Shown piece after piece: positions 31,417 through 40,686 of a DNA stretch of 64,000 nt (position 1 is its first letter; the number at the start of each line of letters is the position of its first letter). The translations under genes and the position numbers were made by a program. The notes under the pieces are model-generated. The model saw only the letters and a list, made by a program, of their open reading frames with translations. It was not told the origin of the DNA and searched no databases. Origin of the DNA: Luteimonas cucumeris (GTDB lineage: Bacteria; Pseudomonadota; Gammaproteobacteria; Xanthomonadales; Xanthomonadaceae); contig NZ_VLKN01000007.1 in assembly GCF_007830035.1 (NCBI RefSeq), positions 1 to 64,000 on the forward strand. The letters are read 5' to 3'.

Positions 31417-31446
31417 AGTGTAACGGAACGCTGAATGTGCCGACAA
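31417..31446 (-). promoter_or_regulatory. Candidate promoter of the petABC operon
   Basis: On the minus strand TTGTCG and TACACT are separated by 18 bp, each matching four of six consensus bases. The transcript would start near 31410, about 78 bases before petA. Confidence 0.35.
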
Positions 31447-31523
31447 CGTTTTGGCGTCGTAGCGCGGTTTGCGGGGTGTTGCAGAGGTCTTTTTGCGCGC
31501 CGGACGGGGTTGGCCCGGTGCGT

Positions 31524-32423
31524 TTACTGCTGGGCCAGGCCGCCGCGATAGCGCTCGGCCAACACGCCGACACGCTGCACGTAACGCCGGGTCTCGCCAT
31601 AGGGAGGCACGCCGTTGTACTTGTCGACCGCGCCCTCGCCGGCGTTGTAGCCGGCCGCGGCCAGGGTCAGGTCGCCCTTGAAACGCTTCAGCAGCCAGGC
31701 CAGGTACTGCACGCCGCCGCGGATGTTCTGACTGGCATCGAAGGCGTTGTCGACGCCGAAACGCCGTGCCGTGGCCGGCATCAGCTGCATCAGTCCCTGC
31801 GCGCCGACCCTCGACAACGCATTCGGATTGAATGCCGATTCGGCATGGATGATGGCGCGGACGATGGCTTCTTCGACGCCGAACTCGCGCGCGGCGCTGG
31901 CGATTTCCTGCTGGTAGGCGGCGGTGTTCAGGCGCAGCGTGCCAAAGTTGACGCCGGGTTTGGAGCCGCAGGCGTAGCAGGTTTCCATGAAGCTGTAGGT
32001 GATCCGGCGGATCGAGGCCAGCGGAATGCCGCGCGGGCGCCCCGACGTGCAGTTCAGCGTGCCGTGGCGGCGATAACAGTAGATCGTGCCGCTGTTGACC
32101 TGCGACCGGGCGCCCGACTTGGCCACCGGTGCCGGAGTCGCCACGGCGGGCGCGGAACCGATGGCCGGCGATCCGGCGACGACGGCCGGCGTCGTGGCCT
32201 TGCCCACGGCCGCGTTCGGCGGTGGCTCGTTCACTGTCGCTGGCGTCTTGCCGCGCGAAGCGCCACCGGAATAGCTGATCGGCGTGCAGTTCGCCTTCGG
32301 CACCCGCTTGCTGGTGTAACTGCGCGATCCGTCGGCCGTCTCGCAACGGTAGACCGTGCCGGCCACGCAAGGTGCAGCCGCCAGCAGGCAGATAAGCAGC
32401 GCTAGTCCCCGAGCCCCCTTCAT
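31524..32423 (-). CDS. Lytic transglycosylase, SLT domain
   Basis: Exported peptidoglycan lytic transglycosylase of 299 aa. The signal peptide is MKGARGLALLICLLAAAPCVAG. A DUF4124-like stretch follows (YRCETADGSRSYTSKRVPKA), then a Pro/Ala-rich linker and a second Cys-rich segment (GTIYCYRRHGTLNCTSGRPR; FMETCYACGSKPG). The C-terminal SLT family 1 domain has the catalytic Glu in IIHAESAFNPNALSRVGAQG, then LMQLMPATARRFGV and AAAGYNAGEGAV. Divergent from miaB, 221 bases apart. Confidence 0.92.
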   Translation of the reverse strand: MKGARGLALLICLLAAAPCVAGTVYRCETADGSRSYTSKRVPKANCTPISYSGGASRGKTPATVNEPPPNAAVGKATTPAVVAGSPAIGSAPAVATPAPVAKSGARSQVNSGTIYCYRRHGTLNCTSGRPRGIPLASIRRITYSFMETCYACGSKPGVNFGTLRLNTAAYQQEIASAAREFGVEEAIVRAIIHAESAFNPNALSRVGAQGLMQLMPATARRFGVDNAFDASQNIRGGVQYLAWLLKRFKGDLTLAAAGYNAGEGAVDKYNGVPPYGETRRYVQRVGVLAERYRGGLAQQ

Positions 32424-32644
32424 CGTCGCGGAGTGTCCCCCCTCCCGGCGGCGTTGCCAAGTCCTTGATTGGCAAACCGGCTGCCGGACCGCCATGGCCG
32501 TGACCGACCACACAGTCGCGTTTCCGAACAGGGAACGCCCGCCACTAGGACGCGCGCAGCGACCGCAGCCGGTGTTTTGAAGGCGTCTGCTAAGCTCGCA
32601 GCCCTCACCCGGCGCGGAATCACCGCCGCCCACCCGGAACTGCC

Positions 32645-34027
32645 ATGACCGATACCGCCTCCCCGGCCGCGCCCGAGCGCGCCCAAGCCATGCCCACGAA
32701 GGGCAAGTTGTTCATCAAGACCCACGGCTGCCAGATGAACGAGTACGACTCGGCCAAGATGGCCGACGTGCTCGCAGCAAGCGACGGCCTGGAGCTGACC
32801 GACAACGTCGAGGAAGCCGACGTGGTCCTGGTCAACACCTGCTCGATCCGCGAAAAAGCACAGGAGAAGGTGTTCAGCCAGCTCGGCCGCTGGAAGGCGC
32901 TCAAGGCCGACGGCAAGCCGGTGATCATCGGCGTCGGCGGCTGCGTCGCCTCGCAGGAAGGCGAGGCCATCGTCAAGCGCGCGCCCTACGTCGACCTGGT
33001 GTTCGGCCCGCAGACCCTGCACCGCCTGCCCGAGCTGATCCGCGCGCGCCGCGATTCCGGCAAGCCGCAGGTCGACATCAGCTTCCCCGAGATCGAGAAG
33101 TTCGACCGCCTGCCCGAGCCGCGCGCCGAAGGTCCGAGCGCGTTCGTGTCGATCATGGAAGGCTGCAGCAAGTACTGCAGCTTCTGCGTGGTGCCGTACA
33201 CGCGCGGCGAGGAAGTCAGCCGTCCGTTCGAGGATGTACTGGTCGAAGTCGCGCAGCTCGCCGCCCAGGGCGTGCGCGAGATCAACCTGCTCGGGCAGAA
33301 CGTCAACGCCTATCGTGGCCCTTACGGTGACGGCGAAGTCGCCGATCTCGGCCTGCTGATACGCGCGATCGCCCAGATCGAAGGCATCGGCCGCATCCGC
33401 TTCACCACTTCGCACCCGCTGGAGTTTTCCGACTCGCTGATCGAGGCCTATCGCGACGTGCCGCAGCTGGCCAACTACCTGCACCTGCCCGTGCAGGCCG
33501 GCAGCGACCGCATCCTGTCGGCGATGAAGCGCGGTTACACGGCGCTGGAATTCAAGCAGAAGATCCGCAAGCTGCGCGCGGTGCGACCGGACATCTCGAT
33601 CTCGTCGGATTTCATCGTCGGTTTTCCCGGCGAAACCGATGCAGACTTCGACAAGACCATGAAGCTGATCGAGGACGTCGGTTTCGACCAGTCGTTCTCC
33701 TTCATCTATTCGCGCCGCCCCGGCACGCCGGCTGCGGACCTCGAGGACGACACGCCCGATGCGGTGAAGCACGCGCGCCTGGAGCGCCTGCAGGCGCATA
33801 TCAATGCGCATTCGGCCGGCATCTCGCAGGCCATGGTCGGCAGCGTGCAGTCGGTGCTGGTCGAAGGCCCGTCGAGGAAGAATCCGAACGAGCTGACCGG
33901 CAAGACCGAGAACATGCGCTCGGTGAACTTTCCCGGTCACCCGCGCCTGATTGGTCAGTTCGTCGACGTGGCGATCACCGAGGCGATGACCAATTCGCTG
34001 CGCGGGCGCGTGGCCACGGACGAATGA
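32645..34027 (+). CDS. miaB: tRNA-2-methylthio-N6-dimethylallyladenosine synthase
   Basis: Radical SAM methylthiotransferase modifying A37 of tRNAs that read UNN codons. The 460-aa product has the auxiliary cluster cysteines at 29, 66 and 100 ([25 protein letters not shown]), the radical SAM motif CSKYCSFC (Cys174, 178, 181) and a C-terminal TRAM domain ([22 protein letters not shown]). Standard length. In E. coli miaB is directly followed by ybeZ-ybeY-ybeX-lnt; here other genes are inserted before phoH. Confidence 0.97.
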   Translation: MTDTASPAAPERAQAMPTKGKLFIKTHGCQMNEYDSAKMADVLAASDGLELTDNVEEADVVLVNTCSIREKAQEKVFSQLGRWKALKADGKPVIIGVGGCVASQEGEAIVKRAPYVDLVFGPQTLHRLPELIRARRDSGKPQVDISFPEIEKFDRLPEPRAEGPSAFVSIMEGCSKYCSFCVVPYTRGEEVSRPFEDVLVEVAQLAAQGVREINLLGQNVNAYRGPYGDGEVADLGLLIRAIAQIEGIGRIRFTTSHPLEFSDSLIEAYRDVPQLANYLHLPVQAGSDRILSAMKRGYTALEFKQKIRKLRAVRPDISISSDFIVGFPGETDADFDKTMKLIEDVGFDQSFSFIYSRRPGTPAADLEDDTPDAVKHARLERLQAHINAHSAGISQAMVGSVQSVLVEGPSRKNPNELTGKTENMRSVNFPGHPRLIGQFVDVAITEAMTNSLRGRVATDE

Positions 34028-34034
34028 GGCAGCG

Positions 34035-34547
34035 ATGACGTCGAAGGATGCTGCAACCGCCCCTCCGGTCATCCGCGAAATCGCACCGGACGAATTCGAA
34101 ACGGTCTGGCCGATCTTCCAGGAAGTGATCGCCGGCCAGGAGACCTACGCCTACGACCCCGCCCTGTCCGTCGAGCAGGCACGCGCGATGTGGACCTCGC
34201 CGCCGGCGCGCTGCTTCGTGGCCGAAGCCGACGGCGAAGTGCTGGGCTGCTACCGGATCGCGCCGAATTACCTTGGCCCCGGCGACCACGTCGCCAACGG
34301 TAGCTACATGGTGGCGTCGGCTGCGCGCGGCCGCGGCATCGGCGCACTGCTGTGCGCGCACTCGCTGCAGGAAGCACGGCGTGCCGGATTCGCGGCGATG
34401 CAGTTCAACATCGTGGTCAGCACGAATACCGCCGCGGTGAAGCTGTGGCAGCGCCATGGCTTCGAGATCGTCGGCACCGTACCCGCGGCGTTCCGTCATC
34501 CACGGCTCGGCCTGGTCGACACCTACGTGATGTACCGGAGCCTGTGA
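34035..34547 (+). CDS. GNAT family N-acetyltransferase
   Basis: Acetyl-CoA-dependent acyltransferase of 170 aa. The acetyl-CoA loop is VASAARGRGIGALLCAHSLQ (pattern RxxGxG/A) and the C-terminal NTAAVKLWQRHGFEIVGTVP is the usual GNAT end. The substrate is unknown; the sequence resembles the phosphinothricin/YncA-like acetyltransferase branch in layout. It starts seven bases after miaB and its TGA overlaps the GTG of the next small gene. Confidence 0.87.
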   Translation: MTSKDAATAPPVIREIAPDEFETVWPIFQEVIAGQETYAYDPALSVEQARAMWTSPPARCFVAEADGEVLGCYRIAPNYLGPGDHVANGSYMVASAARGRGIGALLCAHSLQEARRAGFAAMQFNIVVSTNTAAVKLWQRHGFEIVGTVPAAFRHPRLGLVDTYVMYRSL

Positions 34548-34738
34548 GCAGGCCCGTCTCCCGCTACGCGCTCGGCCTGTGGTTCTGCGGCATCGCTGCG
34601 CTGGGCCTGCTGCGCTTCTGGGCCAAGGTGCGCGAGTCCGGCACGCCGCTGCCGTTCGACGCCTGGCTGTGGCTGATCGGATCGCTGATTTGCGCGTTGA
34701 TCGGTGTGATCGCGCTCCTGCGCACACGGCGCCCGTAG
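34544..34738 (+). CDS. Small two-helix membrane protein
   Basis: Predicted 64-aa protein starting with GTG at 34544, which overlaps the TGA of the acetyltransferase gene (GTGA). It has two hydrophobic segments, YALGLWFCGIAALGLLRFW and LWLIGSLICALIGVIALLR, joined by a charged loop (AKVRESGTPLPFDA). No family recognised. Evidence is the coupling overlap, two credible helices and an open frame on a strand with little room for chance; no homology was available. Confidence 0.55.
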   Translation: MSRPVSRYALGLWFCGIAALGLLRFWAKVRESGTPLPFDAWLWLIGSLICALIGVIALLRTRRP

Positions 34739-34746
34739 GAGCGCGC

Positions 34747-35850
34747 TCAATCCAGTCGCTTGCGGAAGCGGCTGATCGCCAGCGTCATCATCACCGCGGT
34801 GAACGCCAGCAGCGCCAGCACATCCGGCCATAGCTCCCACAATCCGGCGCCGCGCAACATCACACCGCGGATCAGGCGCAGGAAATGGGTCAGCGGAAAC
34901 AGTTCGGCCAGCCATTGCACGATCGTCGGCATGCCGGCAAACGGGAACATGAAGCCCGACAGCAGGATCGACGGCAGGAACACGAAGAAGGTCATCTGCA
35001 TCGCCTGGAACTGCGACTGCGCCTTGGTCGAGATCAGCAGGCCCAGGGTCAGGTTGGCGAGGACCAGCAGCACCGATGCCAGGTAGACGTCGAGCACGCT
35101 ACCGCGCACCGGCACCTCGAACAGCCATACGCCCAGCGCCAGCACCAGGGTGGTCTGGACCAGGCCGATCGCCGCGTACGGCAGCACCTTGCCGATCATC
35201 AGTTCGGAGCGGCTCACGGGGGTGGCGATCAACAGTTCCATGTTGCCGCGTTCGCGCTCGCGCACGATCGCCACGCCGGTGAACAGCACCATCGTCATGG
35301 TCAGGATCACGCCGATCAGGCCGGGGACGATGTTTATCGCCGAGCGCCGCTCCGGGTTGTAGAACGCGACCACGCTGACCTGTTCCTCGCCGGTCCGTTG
35401 CGATTTCAGGTTGCTGGTCGGGGTGGTGACCAGCGGCAACTGCGCCAGCTGGATCGCGGCGCTCTGCACCACCGTGTCGCTGCCGTCGACCAGCACCTGC
35501 ACCGCCTCGCGGCCATCGAAGCGGCGCCGTTCGAAATCCGGCGGAATCACGATGCCGACGCTGATCTCGCCGCGGCGCAGTCGCTCCATCAGTTCCTGCG
35601 GAGCGGTCGCGCTGACCGCCGGGTCGATGACGCCGGTCGCCACCATGTCCATCACCACCGCACGCGAGCCGGCCGTATTGGCCTGATCGGCGACGCCGGC
35701 CGACAGGCCGCGCAGGTTGAGGTTGATCGCGTAGCCGAACAGGATCAGCTGCATCACCGGAATCCCGACGATCATCGCCAGGGTGATCCGGTCGCGCCGC
35801 ATCTGGCGCATCTCCTTGACCACGATCGCGGACAGCCGGCGCAGGTTCAT
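34747..35850 (-). CDS. ABC-2 type transporter permease
   Basis: Inner-membrane permease of a multidrug-type ABC exporter (YbhR/YbhS branch), 367 aa. One N-terminal helix (ITLAMIVGIPVMQLILFGYA) is followed by a large periplasmic domain and five C-terminal helices (NIVPGLIGVILTMTMVLFTG; LPYAAIGLVQTTLVLALGVW; FFVFLPSILLSGFMFPFAGM). RERERGNMELLIATPVSRSE is the typical cytoplasmic loop. Its ATG overlaps the stop of the ATPase gene by four bases (ATGA). Confidence 0.92.
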   Translation of the reverse strand: MNLRRLSAIVVKEMRQMRRDRITLAMIVGIPVMQLILFGYAINLNLRGLSAGVADQANTAGSRAVVMDMVATGVIDPAVSATAPQELMERLRRGEISVGIVIPPDFERRRFDGREAVQVLVDGSDTVVQSAAIQLAQLPLVTTPTSNLKSQRTGEEQVSVVAFYNPERRSAINIVPGLIGVILTMTMVLFTGVAIVRERERGNMELLIATPVSRSELMIGKVLPYAAIGLVQTTLVLALGVWLFEVPVRGSVLDVYLASVLLVLANLTLGLLISTKAQSQFQAMQMTFFVFLPSILLSGFMFPFAGMPTIVQWLAELFPLTHFLRLIRGVMLRGAGLWELWPDVLALLAFTAVMMTLAISRFRKRLD

Positions 35851-36824
35851 GCCGCGTCCGCCTTGACCTGGCGGTCGTCGTCGCTGCGTCCGCCGGTCGC
35901 CGACACGAACACGTCTTCCAGGCTCGGTTCGGAAGCGACGACTTCAGCCTGCAGGCCGGCGGATTGCAATGCCTGGCGCACGCGCGTGGCGACATCGCCC
36001 TCGCGATCGGCGAGCACGCGCAAGCTGTTGCCGATCTGCGCCACGCTCAGCACGCCCGGCACCGCAATCAGCGCCTTCTGCGCGCGGCGTGGATGCACCG
36101 CCTCGACCAGTACCGTGCGTCCCTGCAGTGCCGTGGTGAGTTCCAGCGGCGTGCCGTCGGCAACCAGCGCGCCATGGTCGAGGATGGCGATGCGATGGCA
36201 GCGCTCGGCCTCGTCCATGTAATGCGTCGATACCAGGATGGTGGTGCCGGCGTCGGCGAGGTCGAAGAGTTTTTCCCAGAAATCGCGGCGTGATTCGGGA
36301 TCGACCGCGCTGGTCGGCTCGTCGAGGAACAGCAGTTCCGGCTCCTGGATCACCGCACCGGCCAGTGCAAGGCGCTGCTTCTGGCCGCCGCTCAGCGTGC
36401 CAGCCAGTTGCTTCTGCCGGTCCTGGAAATGGAACTGCGCGACCAGTTCGTCGATTCGCCGCGTCGCCTGCGCCTTCGCGATGTCCTGCACCGCCGCCAG
36501 GAACTCGAGGTTCTCGCGCACGGTCAGGTCTTCGAACAACGAGAACTTCTGAGTCATGTAGCCGATGCGGCGACGCAAATCCTCGGCCTGCTCCGGGATC
36601 TTCAATCCCAGCACTTCGATCTGTCCCGTGGTCGGCGTCAGCAGCCCGCACAGCATGCGGATCGTGGTCGACTTGCCGGAACCGTTCGGGCCGAGGAAGC
36701 CATACACGCAGGCGCGCGGCACGCTCAGGTCGACGTCGTTCACCGCGAGCAGGTCGCCGAAGCGCTTGCTCAGGCCGCGGGCGCGGATGGCGAGGTCGGA
36801 CGTGGAACTCGAATGCGCCATCAT
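35847..36824 (-). CDS. ABC transporter ATP-binding protein
   Basis: ATPase partner of the ABC-2 permease, 325 aa. Walker A GPNGSGKST (45-53), signature LSGGQKQRLALAG, Walker B ELLFLDEPTSAVDPESR and the H-loop STHYMDEAERC. A C-terminal extension of about 90 residues after the ATPase core is shared with drug/daunorubicin-type exporters. Two ATGs in a row at 36824 and 36821. It lies between the membrane fusion protein gene (43-base gap) and the permease (overlap). Confidence 0.94.
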   Translation of the reverse strand: MMAHSSSTSDLAIRARGLSKRFGDLLAVNDVDLSVPRACVYGFLGPNGSGKSTTIRMLCGLLTPTTGQIEVLGLKIPEQAEDLRRRIGYMTQKFSLFEDLTVRENLEFLAAVQDIAKAQATRRIDELVAQFHFQDRQKQLAGTLSGGQKQRLALAGAVIQEPELLFLDEPTSAVDPESRRDFWEKLFDLADAGTTILVSTHYMDEAERCHRIAILDHGALVADGTPLELTTALQGRTVLVEAVHPRRAQKALIAVPGVLSVAQIGNSLRVLADREGDVATRVRQALQSAGLQAEVVASEPSLEDVFVSATGGRSDDDRQVKADAA

Positions 36825-36867
36825 CGGGTGGCTTCTGCTGACATTCTTTTCGCGGAGGCGCGCATCA

Positions 36868-37842
36868 TCATTGCGCTTCGGCGTCGAACTCGACGCGCAG
36901 CGGCAGCCCTGCCGGCAGTTCCGCGGCGTCCTTCTCCAGCTGCACTTCGGCCAGATAACTCAATCGCGCCGCGTCCTTGCCGATCAGCGCGTAGTACGGG
37001 GTGAACGTCGGCTCGCTGCGGATCATGCGCACACGCCCGGGCAGCGCCTCGTCGCGACCGTGCAGATAGACCCGCGCCGACTGGCCGACGCGGACGTCGG
37101 CGCGGATCGGCTCCGGCACGTAGACGCGGGCGAACGGTGCATCGCCGACCAGCATGACCACCAGCGGCGCGCCGACCGGCGCCTGGTCGCCGACCTTGTA
37201 CGGCACGCTGTCGACCAGCCCGGCACGCGGTGCGACCAGGTCGAGCTTCTGCAATGTCACCGCCTGCGTGGCCGCCTGCGCTTCTGCAGCCGCCAGCGCG
37301 GATTCGCCCTGCGCGATCTGCTCGCTGCGCGTGCCGCGCTCCAGTTCCAGCAATGCCGCCTGTGCGGCACGCACCTGCGCCTGCGCATTGCCGGCCGCCG
37401 CGCGTGCGCGATCGACATCCGACGCAGCCACCAGTTTCTGCCGCCCCAGTGGCTGCAGGCGCGCGTAATACGCCTGCGCGTCGGCCGCCTGCGCCTGCGC
37501 GGCGGACAGGTTGGCGCGCGCCTGCGCGATGGCCTCGCTGCGTGGGCCGGCTTCCAGTTCCTGCAGCGCTTCGCGCGATTGCCGTGCCTGGGCCTGTGCC
37601 GCGGCAAGCTGCGACTGCGTGCGTGTCCGTTCCAGTTGCATCAGCGGTGCACCGGCGGCCACGCGCTGGCCTTCGCGCACGTCGATGCGCACGATCCTTT
37701 CCGCGGCTGGCGCCGGCAAGGTGATGCGGTCGTATTCCAGCGTGCCCAGCGCCTGCGCCGGGTCCTGCCTGCAGGCGACGAGCAGCGCGATCGCCGCAAC
37801 CAGCACGAGCACGCGTGTTCCAGACTTGGCGACAGGCATCAT
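36868..37842 (-). CDS. HlyD family membrane fusion lipoprotein
   Basis: Periplasmic adaptor linking the ABC exporter to the outer membrane, 324 aa. The N-terminus has a lipobox (LLVAC, Cys24), so it is probably lipid-anchored. A biotinyl-lipoyl half (IDVREGQRVAAGAPLMQLER) is followed by a long Ala/Gln-rich coiled-coil hairpin (residues about 75-200) and the second lipoyl/beta-barrel part (LVAPRAGLVDSVPYKVGDQA). The pattern matches YbhG-like proteins. The start overlaps the tetR stop (ATGA), so regulator and pump are in one operon. Confidence 0.9.
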   Translation of the reverse strand: MMPVAKSGTRVLVLVAAIALLVACRQDPAQALGTLEYDRITLPAPAAERIVRIDVREGQRVAAGAPLMQLERTRTQSQLAAAQAQARQSREALQELEAGPRSEAIAQARANLSAAQAQAADAQAYYARLQPLGRQKLVAASDVDRARAAAGNAQAQVRAAQAALLELERGTRSEQIAQGESALAAAEAQAATQAVTLQKLDLVAPRAGLVDSVPYKVGDQAPVGAPLVVMLVGDAPFARVYVPEPIRADVRVGQSARVYLHGRDEALPGRVRMIRSEPTFTPYYALIGKDAARLSYLAEVQLEKDAAELPAGLPLRVEFDAEAQ

Positions 37843-38564
37843 TTCAGCTCCAGTCCGCGGTCAAGCAGGGCCAAGGCATGCCGGCGCACGTCGTCCAGGG
37901 CGATGTCGTCGGCCTCGAAGATGCTGCGCCAGATCGGCGCGCCCGCGATCGGCAGCAGGGTCAGGCCGATCAGCGATGTCATCAGCAGGCGCGGGTCGAG
38001 ATCGGAATTGAGCTCGCCGCGCGATTGCGCAGCGGCAAAGCGCGCCGCGATCACGCGTGCCAGCTCCGGTGCGATGCGCGTCACCAGCAGGTCGCGCAGT
38101 GCGCCGCCTTCGCACAGCACTTCGCGCACCCACACCTGCGGCCACCATGGCTGCTGTCGCACGGCCTCGATCAGTCCGTTGGTGAAGGCCGCCACGGTTG
38201 CGGCGACATCGTCGCCGGCGCGCTGCACGGCACCGCGCACGATCGCAAAGGCGGGCAGCATCCGTTCCTCGATGAATGCTTCCTGCAATTGCGCCTTGTC
38301 GCCGAAGTAGTAATGCAGCAGCGCCGGGGTGACACCCGCCTGCGCGGCGATCGCGCGCAGCGACGTGGCCGCGATGCCGTCGCGGACAAAGCAGGTCACC
38401 GTCGCATCGAGCAGTTGCTGGCGCAGGTCCTGGGCATCGCGCTGCGGCCGGCCCGGCGTACGTTTGGCCGATGCGCGCTTGGCCGGTGCTGGCTTGCCCG
38501 TTATCTGCTTATGGGCCTTCGTCCTCGGTCCCGTCGCGCCTCGGGGTAGCGTTTGACTTTTCAT
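37839..38564 (-). CDS. TetR family transcriptional regulator
   Basis: Repressor-type regulator of 241 aa and first gene of the exporter operon (tetR-hlyD-ABC-permease). A basic N-terminal tail of about 45 residues (KAHKQITGKPAPAKRASAKR) precedes the helix-turn-helix (TSLRAIAAQAGVTPALLHYY), followed by a ligand domain of all-helical type (CecR/DUF1956-like layout). The arrangement is that of YbiH/CecR with YbhGFSR in E. coli. The ATG at 38564 has no strong ribosome site because an AT-rich palindrome lies immediately upstream. Confidence 0.9.
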   Translation of the reverse strand: MKSQTLPRGATGPRTKAHKQITGKPAPAKRASAKRTPGRPQRDAQDLRQQLLDATVTCFVRDGIAATSLRAIAAQAGVTPALLHYYFGDKAQLQEAFIEERMLPAFAIVRGAVQRAGDDVAATVAAFTNGLIEAVRQQPWWPQVWVREVLCEGGALRDLLVTRIAPELARVIAARFAAAQSRGELNSDLDPRLLMTSLIGLTLLPIAGAPIWRSIFEADDIALDDVRRHALALLDRGLELK

Positions 38565-38571
38565 GGACTTA

Positions 38572-38591
38572 AATTAATTGAGTGATTAATT
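38572..38591. promoter_or_regulatory. Palindromic operator candidate for the TetR regulator
   Basis: A perfect inverted repeat AATTAAT-TGAGTG-ATTAATT (7-bp arms, 6-bp spacer) sits seven bases upstream of the tetR start codon in an AT-rich island within GC-rich DNA. Position and symmetry fit an autoregulatory TetR site; it also lies 63 bases from the divergent phoH start. Confidence 0.55.
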
Positions 38592-38653
38592 ATTTGCAAA
38601 CGACCCGGTCGCTATGGCCGCCTTAACGGGTCGCGCGCTACCCTTTCCAGCCT

Positions 38654-39628
38654 ATGCCGAACCCCCGTCAAAGCGATTTCACCCTCGACCCCGAAGACCA
38701 CGAACGCCTGGCCAATCTGGCCGGACCGTTCGACGCCCATCTGCGCCAGATCGAACTGCGGCTGGGCGTGGAAATCGCCAATCGCGGCCATGTGTTCCGC
38801 GTCACCGGCCCGGACGACGCGGTGGCCCGCGCCGAGAAACTGCTGCGCGCGCTGTACGCGGAAGCCGGCGAGGAAACCTTCGACAACCACGCCATCAACC
38901 TGCGCCTGGGGGCCAGCGACGGCGGCGATGATGGCTTCGTGCCGCAGGACATCGCGATCCGGGTCAAGCGCGGCACGATTCGCGGCCGCGGTCCCAACCA
39001 GGCCAAATACCTGCACGCCATCGCCACCCACGACATCAACTTCGGCATCGGTCCGGCCGGCACCGGCAAGACCTTCCTGGCCGTGGCGATGGCGGTGGAA
39101 GCGCTCAACGAATCGCGCGTGCAGCGGCTGATCCTGGTGCGGCCGGCGGTGGAAGCCGGCGAGAAGCTCGGCTTCCTGCCCGGCGATCTCACCCAGAAAG
39201 TCGACCCCTACCTGCGTCCGCTGTACGACGCGCTATACGAGATGCTCGGCGTCGAGAAAGTGATCAAGCTGCTGGAGAAGAACGTCATCGAGATCGCGCC
39301 GCTCGCATACATGCGCGGACGCACGCTCAACGACGCCTTCGTGATCCTGGACGAGGCACAGAACACCACCATCGAGCAGATGAAGATGTTCCTGACCCGG
39401 CTCGGCTTCGGCAGCACCGCCGTGGTCACCGGCGACGCCACCCAGATCGACCTGCCCAAGCACGTGCGCTCCGGCCTGCGCGATGCGATCGAAGTGCTGC
39501 ATGGCGTCGACGGCGTCAGCTTCACCTTCTTCGAGTCGCGCGACGTGGTGCGCCATCCGCTGGTGGCGCGCATCGTGAACGCCTACGACGCGCGCGACGC
39601 CAAGGACAGCGCATCGGGAGCGGCGTAG
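38654..39628 (+). CDS. ybeZ: PhoH-like ATPase (YbeZ)
   Basis: Cytoplasmic PhoH family ATPase of 324 aa, linked to RNA/ribosome metabolism through its constant neighbour YbeY. An N-terminal KH-like region (residues 25-75) precedes the P-loop GPAGTGKT (133-140), and [20 protein letters not shown] is the Walker B and downstream motif, followed by [12 protein letters not shown]. Ends 10 bases before ybeY. Start at 38654 ([15 protein letters not shown]) fits the family. Confidence 0.94.
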   Translation: MPNPRQSDFTLDPEDHERLANLAGPFDAHLRQIELRLGVEIANRGHVFRVTGPDDAVARAEKLLRALYAEAGEETFDNHAINLRLGASDGGDDGFVPQDIAIRVKRGTIRGRGPNQAKYLHAIATHDINFGIGPAGTGKTFLAVAMAVEALNESRVQRLILVRPAVEAGEKLGFLPGDLTQKVDPYLRPLYDALYEMLGVEKVIKLLEKNVIEIAPLAYMRGRTLNDAFVILDEAQNTTIEQMKMFLTRLGFGSTAVVTGDATQIDLPKHVRSGLRDAIEVLHGVDGVSFTFFESRDVVRHPLVARIVNAYDARDAKDSASGAA

Positions 39629-39638
39629 ACTCACCGAT

Positions 39639-40127
39639 ATGACACGCGGTCCCGTTCGCCTCGATGTTTCCGTCGGCTACGCCGTGCCCCGCACTGGCCT
39701 GCCTTCTTCCGTGAGTTTCCGGCGCTGGGTCGCCGCGGCGCTGGACGGCCGCATCCGCGAAGCCGACCTGGCGATCCGCATCGTCGACAGCAAGGAAGGT
39801 CGCGCGCTCAACCGCCACTACCGCGGCAAGGACTACGCCACCAACGTGCTCAGTTTTCCGGCGGAAATGGCCGAGGGCGTCAAGCTGCCCAAGGGCGTGA
39901 AGATGCCACTGCTCGGCGACCTGGTGCTGTGCGCGCCGGTGATCGCGCGCGAAGCGCGCGAGCAGAAGAAGCCGCTGTCCGCGCACTACGCGCACCTCAC
40001 GGTTCATGGCGCCCTGCACCTGCTTGGCTGGGATCACGAGGACGAGCGCGAGGCCGAATGCATGGAGCAGCTGGAACGCGAGATCCTCGCGGCGCTCGGC
40101 ATCGCCGATCCCTATCTGGCCTCGTGA
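39639..40127 (+). CDS. ybeY: Endoribonuclease / rRNA maturation factor YbeY
   Basis: Single-strand RNase involved in 16S rRNA 3' processing and ribosome quality control. The 162-aa product has the zinc site [11 protein letters not shown] with His123, His127 and His133, preceded by [19 protein letters not shown], the conserved substrate loop. It follows ybeZ in a two-gene unit. In E. coli ybeX (corC) comes next; here an oppositely oriented gene intervenes. Confidence 0.95.
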   Translation: MTRGPVRLDVSVGYAVPRTGLPSSVSFRRWVAAALDGRIREADLAIRIVDSKEGRALNRHYRGKDYATNVLSFPAEMAEGVKLPKGVKMPLLGDLVLCAPVIAREAREQKKPLSAHYAHLTVHGALHLLGWDHEDEREAECMEQLEREILAALGIADPYLAS

Positions 40128-40137
40128 GGCCATCGGC

Positions 40138-40167
40138 CTGCAGGGTCGAGCAGGCTCGACCCTGCAG
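40138..40167. repeat. Perfect inverted repeat between ybeY and the convergent gene
   Basis: Two 14-bp arms (CTGCAGGGTCGAGC and its complement) are separated by only two bases, 10 bases past the ybeY stop. There is no T-run on either side, so it is more like a palindromic repeat or RNA-protecting element than a classic terminator. Confidence 0.6.
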
Positions 40168-40182
40168 AAATGATCGACAGCG

Positions 40183-40686
40183 TCAGAGACAGTCGATCAG
40201 TCCATCGAAGATCGACTTGTCGGAACCGGGCAACGGCGCGTACAGCGGCGAATCGCCCTGCAACGCGACCAGCAGCTGCTGGATGGTCGTCCCCAGCAGC
40301 AGCGGCGTGCGGCAACGCCAGAACTGACGGTGCACGGCGATCCTGCCCGTCGCCGGATCGATCTGTTCGTCGCTGGCGGCAAACACCCAGACGCACATGC
40401 CGATGCGTCCGGAATCCTGATCGACCGAGCAGCGGTATCGCAGCGACTCGATGTTGCTGTATTCGCCTTCGCAGAAAGTGTCGCCGCAGATCTGGTCGAA
40501 TCCATCCTTCAGCGAGAACACGAGCGTGAACCATGCATCGATGTCGGCATCGCTCTGCAGATAGGCGGATGTATCGGCATAGTTGCCGCTGACGGCAGGC
40601 TCGCCGGCCTGCACGGTCGTGCCAGCCAATGTCATGGCCAGGAAAGGCGCCAGCACCAGCCCCGGCAGTAACGAACGGATACGCAT
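40183..40686 (-). CDS. Secreted cysteine-rich protein of unknown function
   Basis: Predicted exported protein of 167 aa. The signal peptide MRIRSLLPGLVLAPFLAMTL ends near VQA. The mature part is acidic and has six cysteines (QICGDTFCEG; YRCSV; GMCVW; FWRCRT; IDCL), an even number that could form three disulfides in the periplasm. The ATG at 40686 is preceded by a full GGAGGAG site, strong evidence that it is translated. No family recognised. It lies alone on the minus strand between ybeY and corC, splitting a normally joined gene pair. Confidence 0.72.
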   Translation of the reverse strand: MRIRSLLPGLVLAPFLAMTLAGTTVQAGEPAVSGNYADTSAYLQSDADIDAWFTLVFSLKDGFDQICGDTFCEGEYSNIESLRYRCSVDQDSGRIGMCVWVFAASDEQIDPATGRIAVHRQFWRCRTPLLLGTTIQQLLVALQGDSPLYAPLPGSDKSIFDGLIDCL

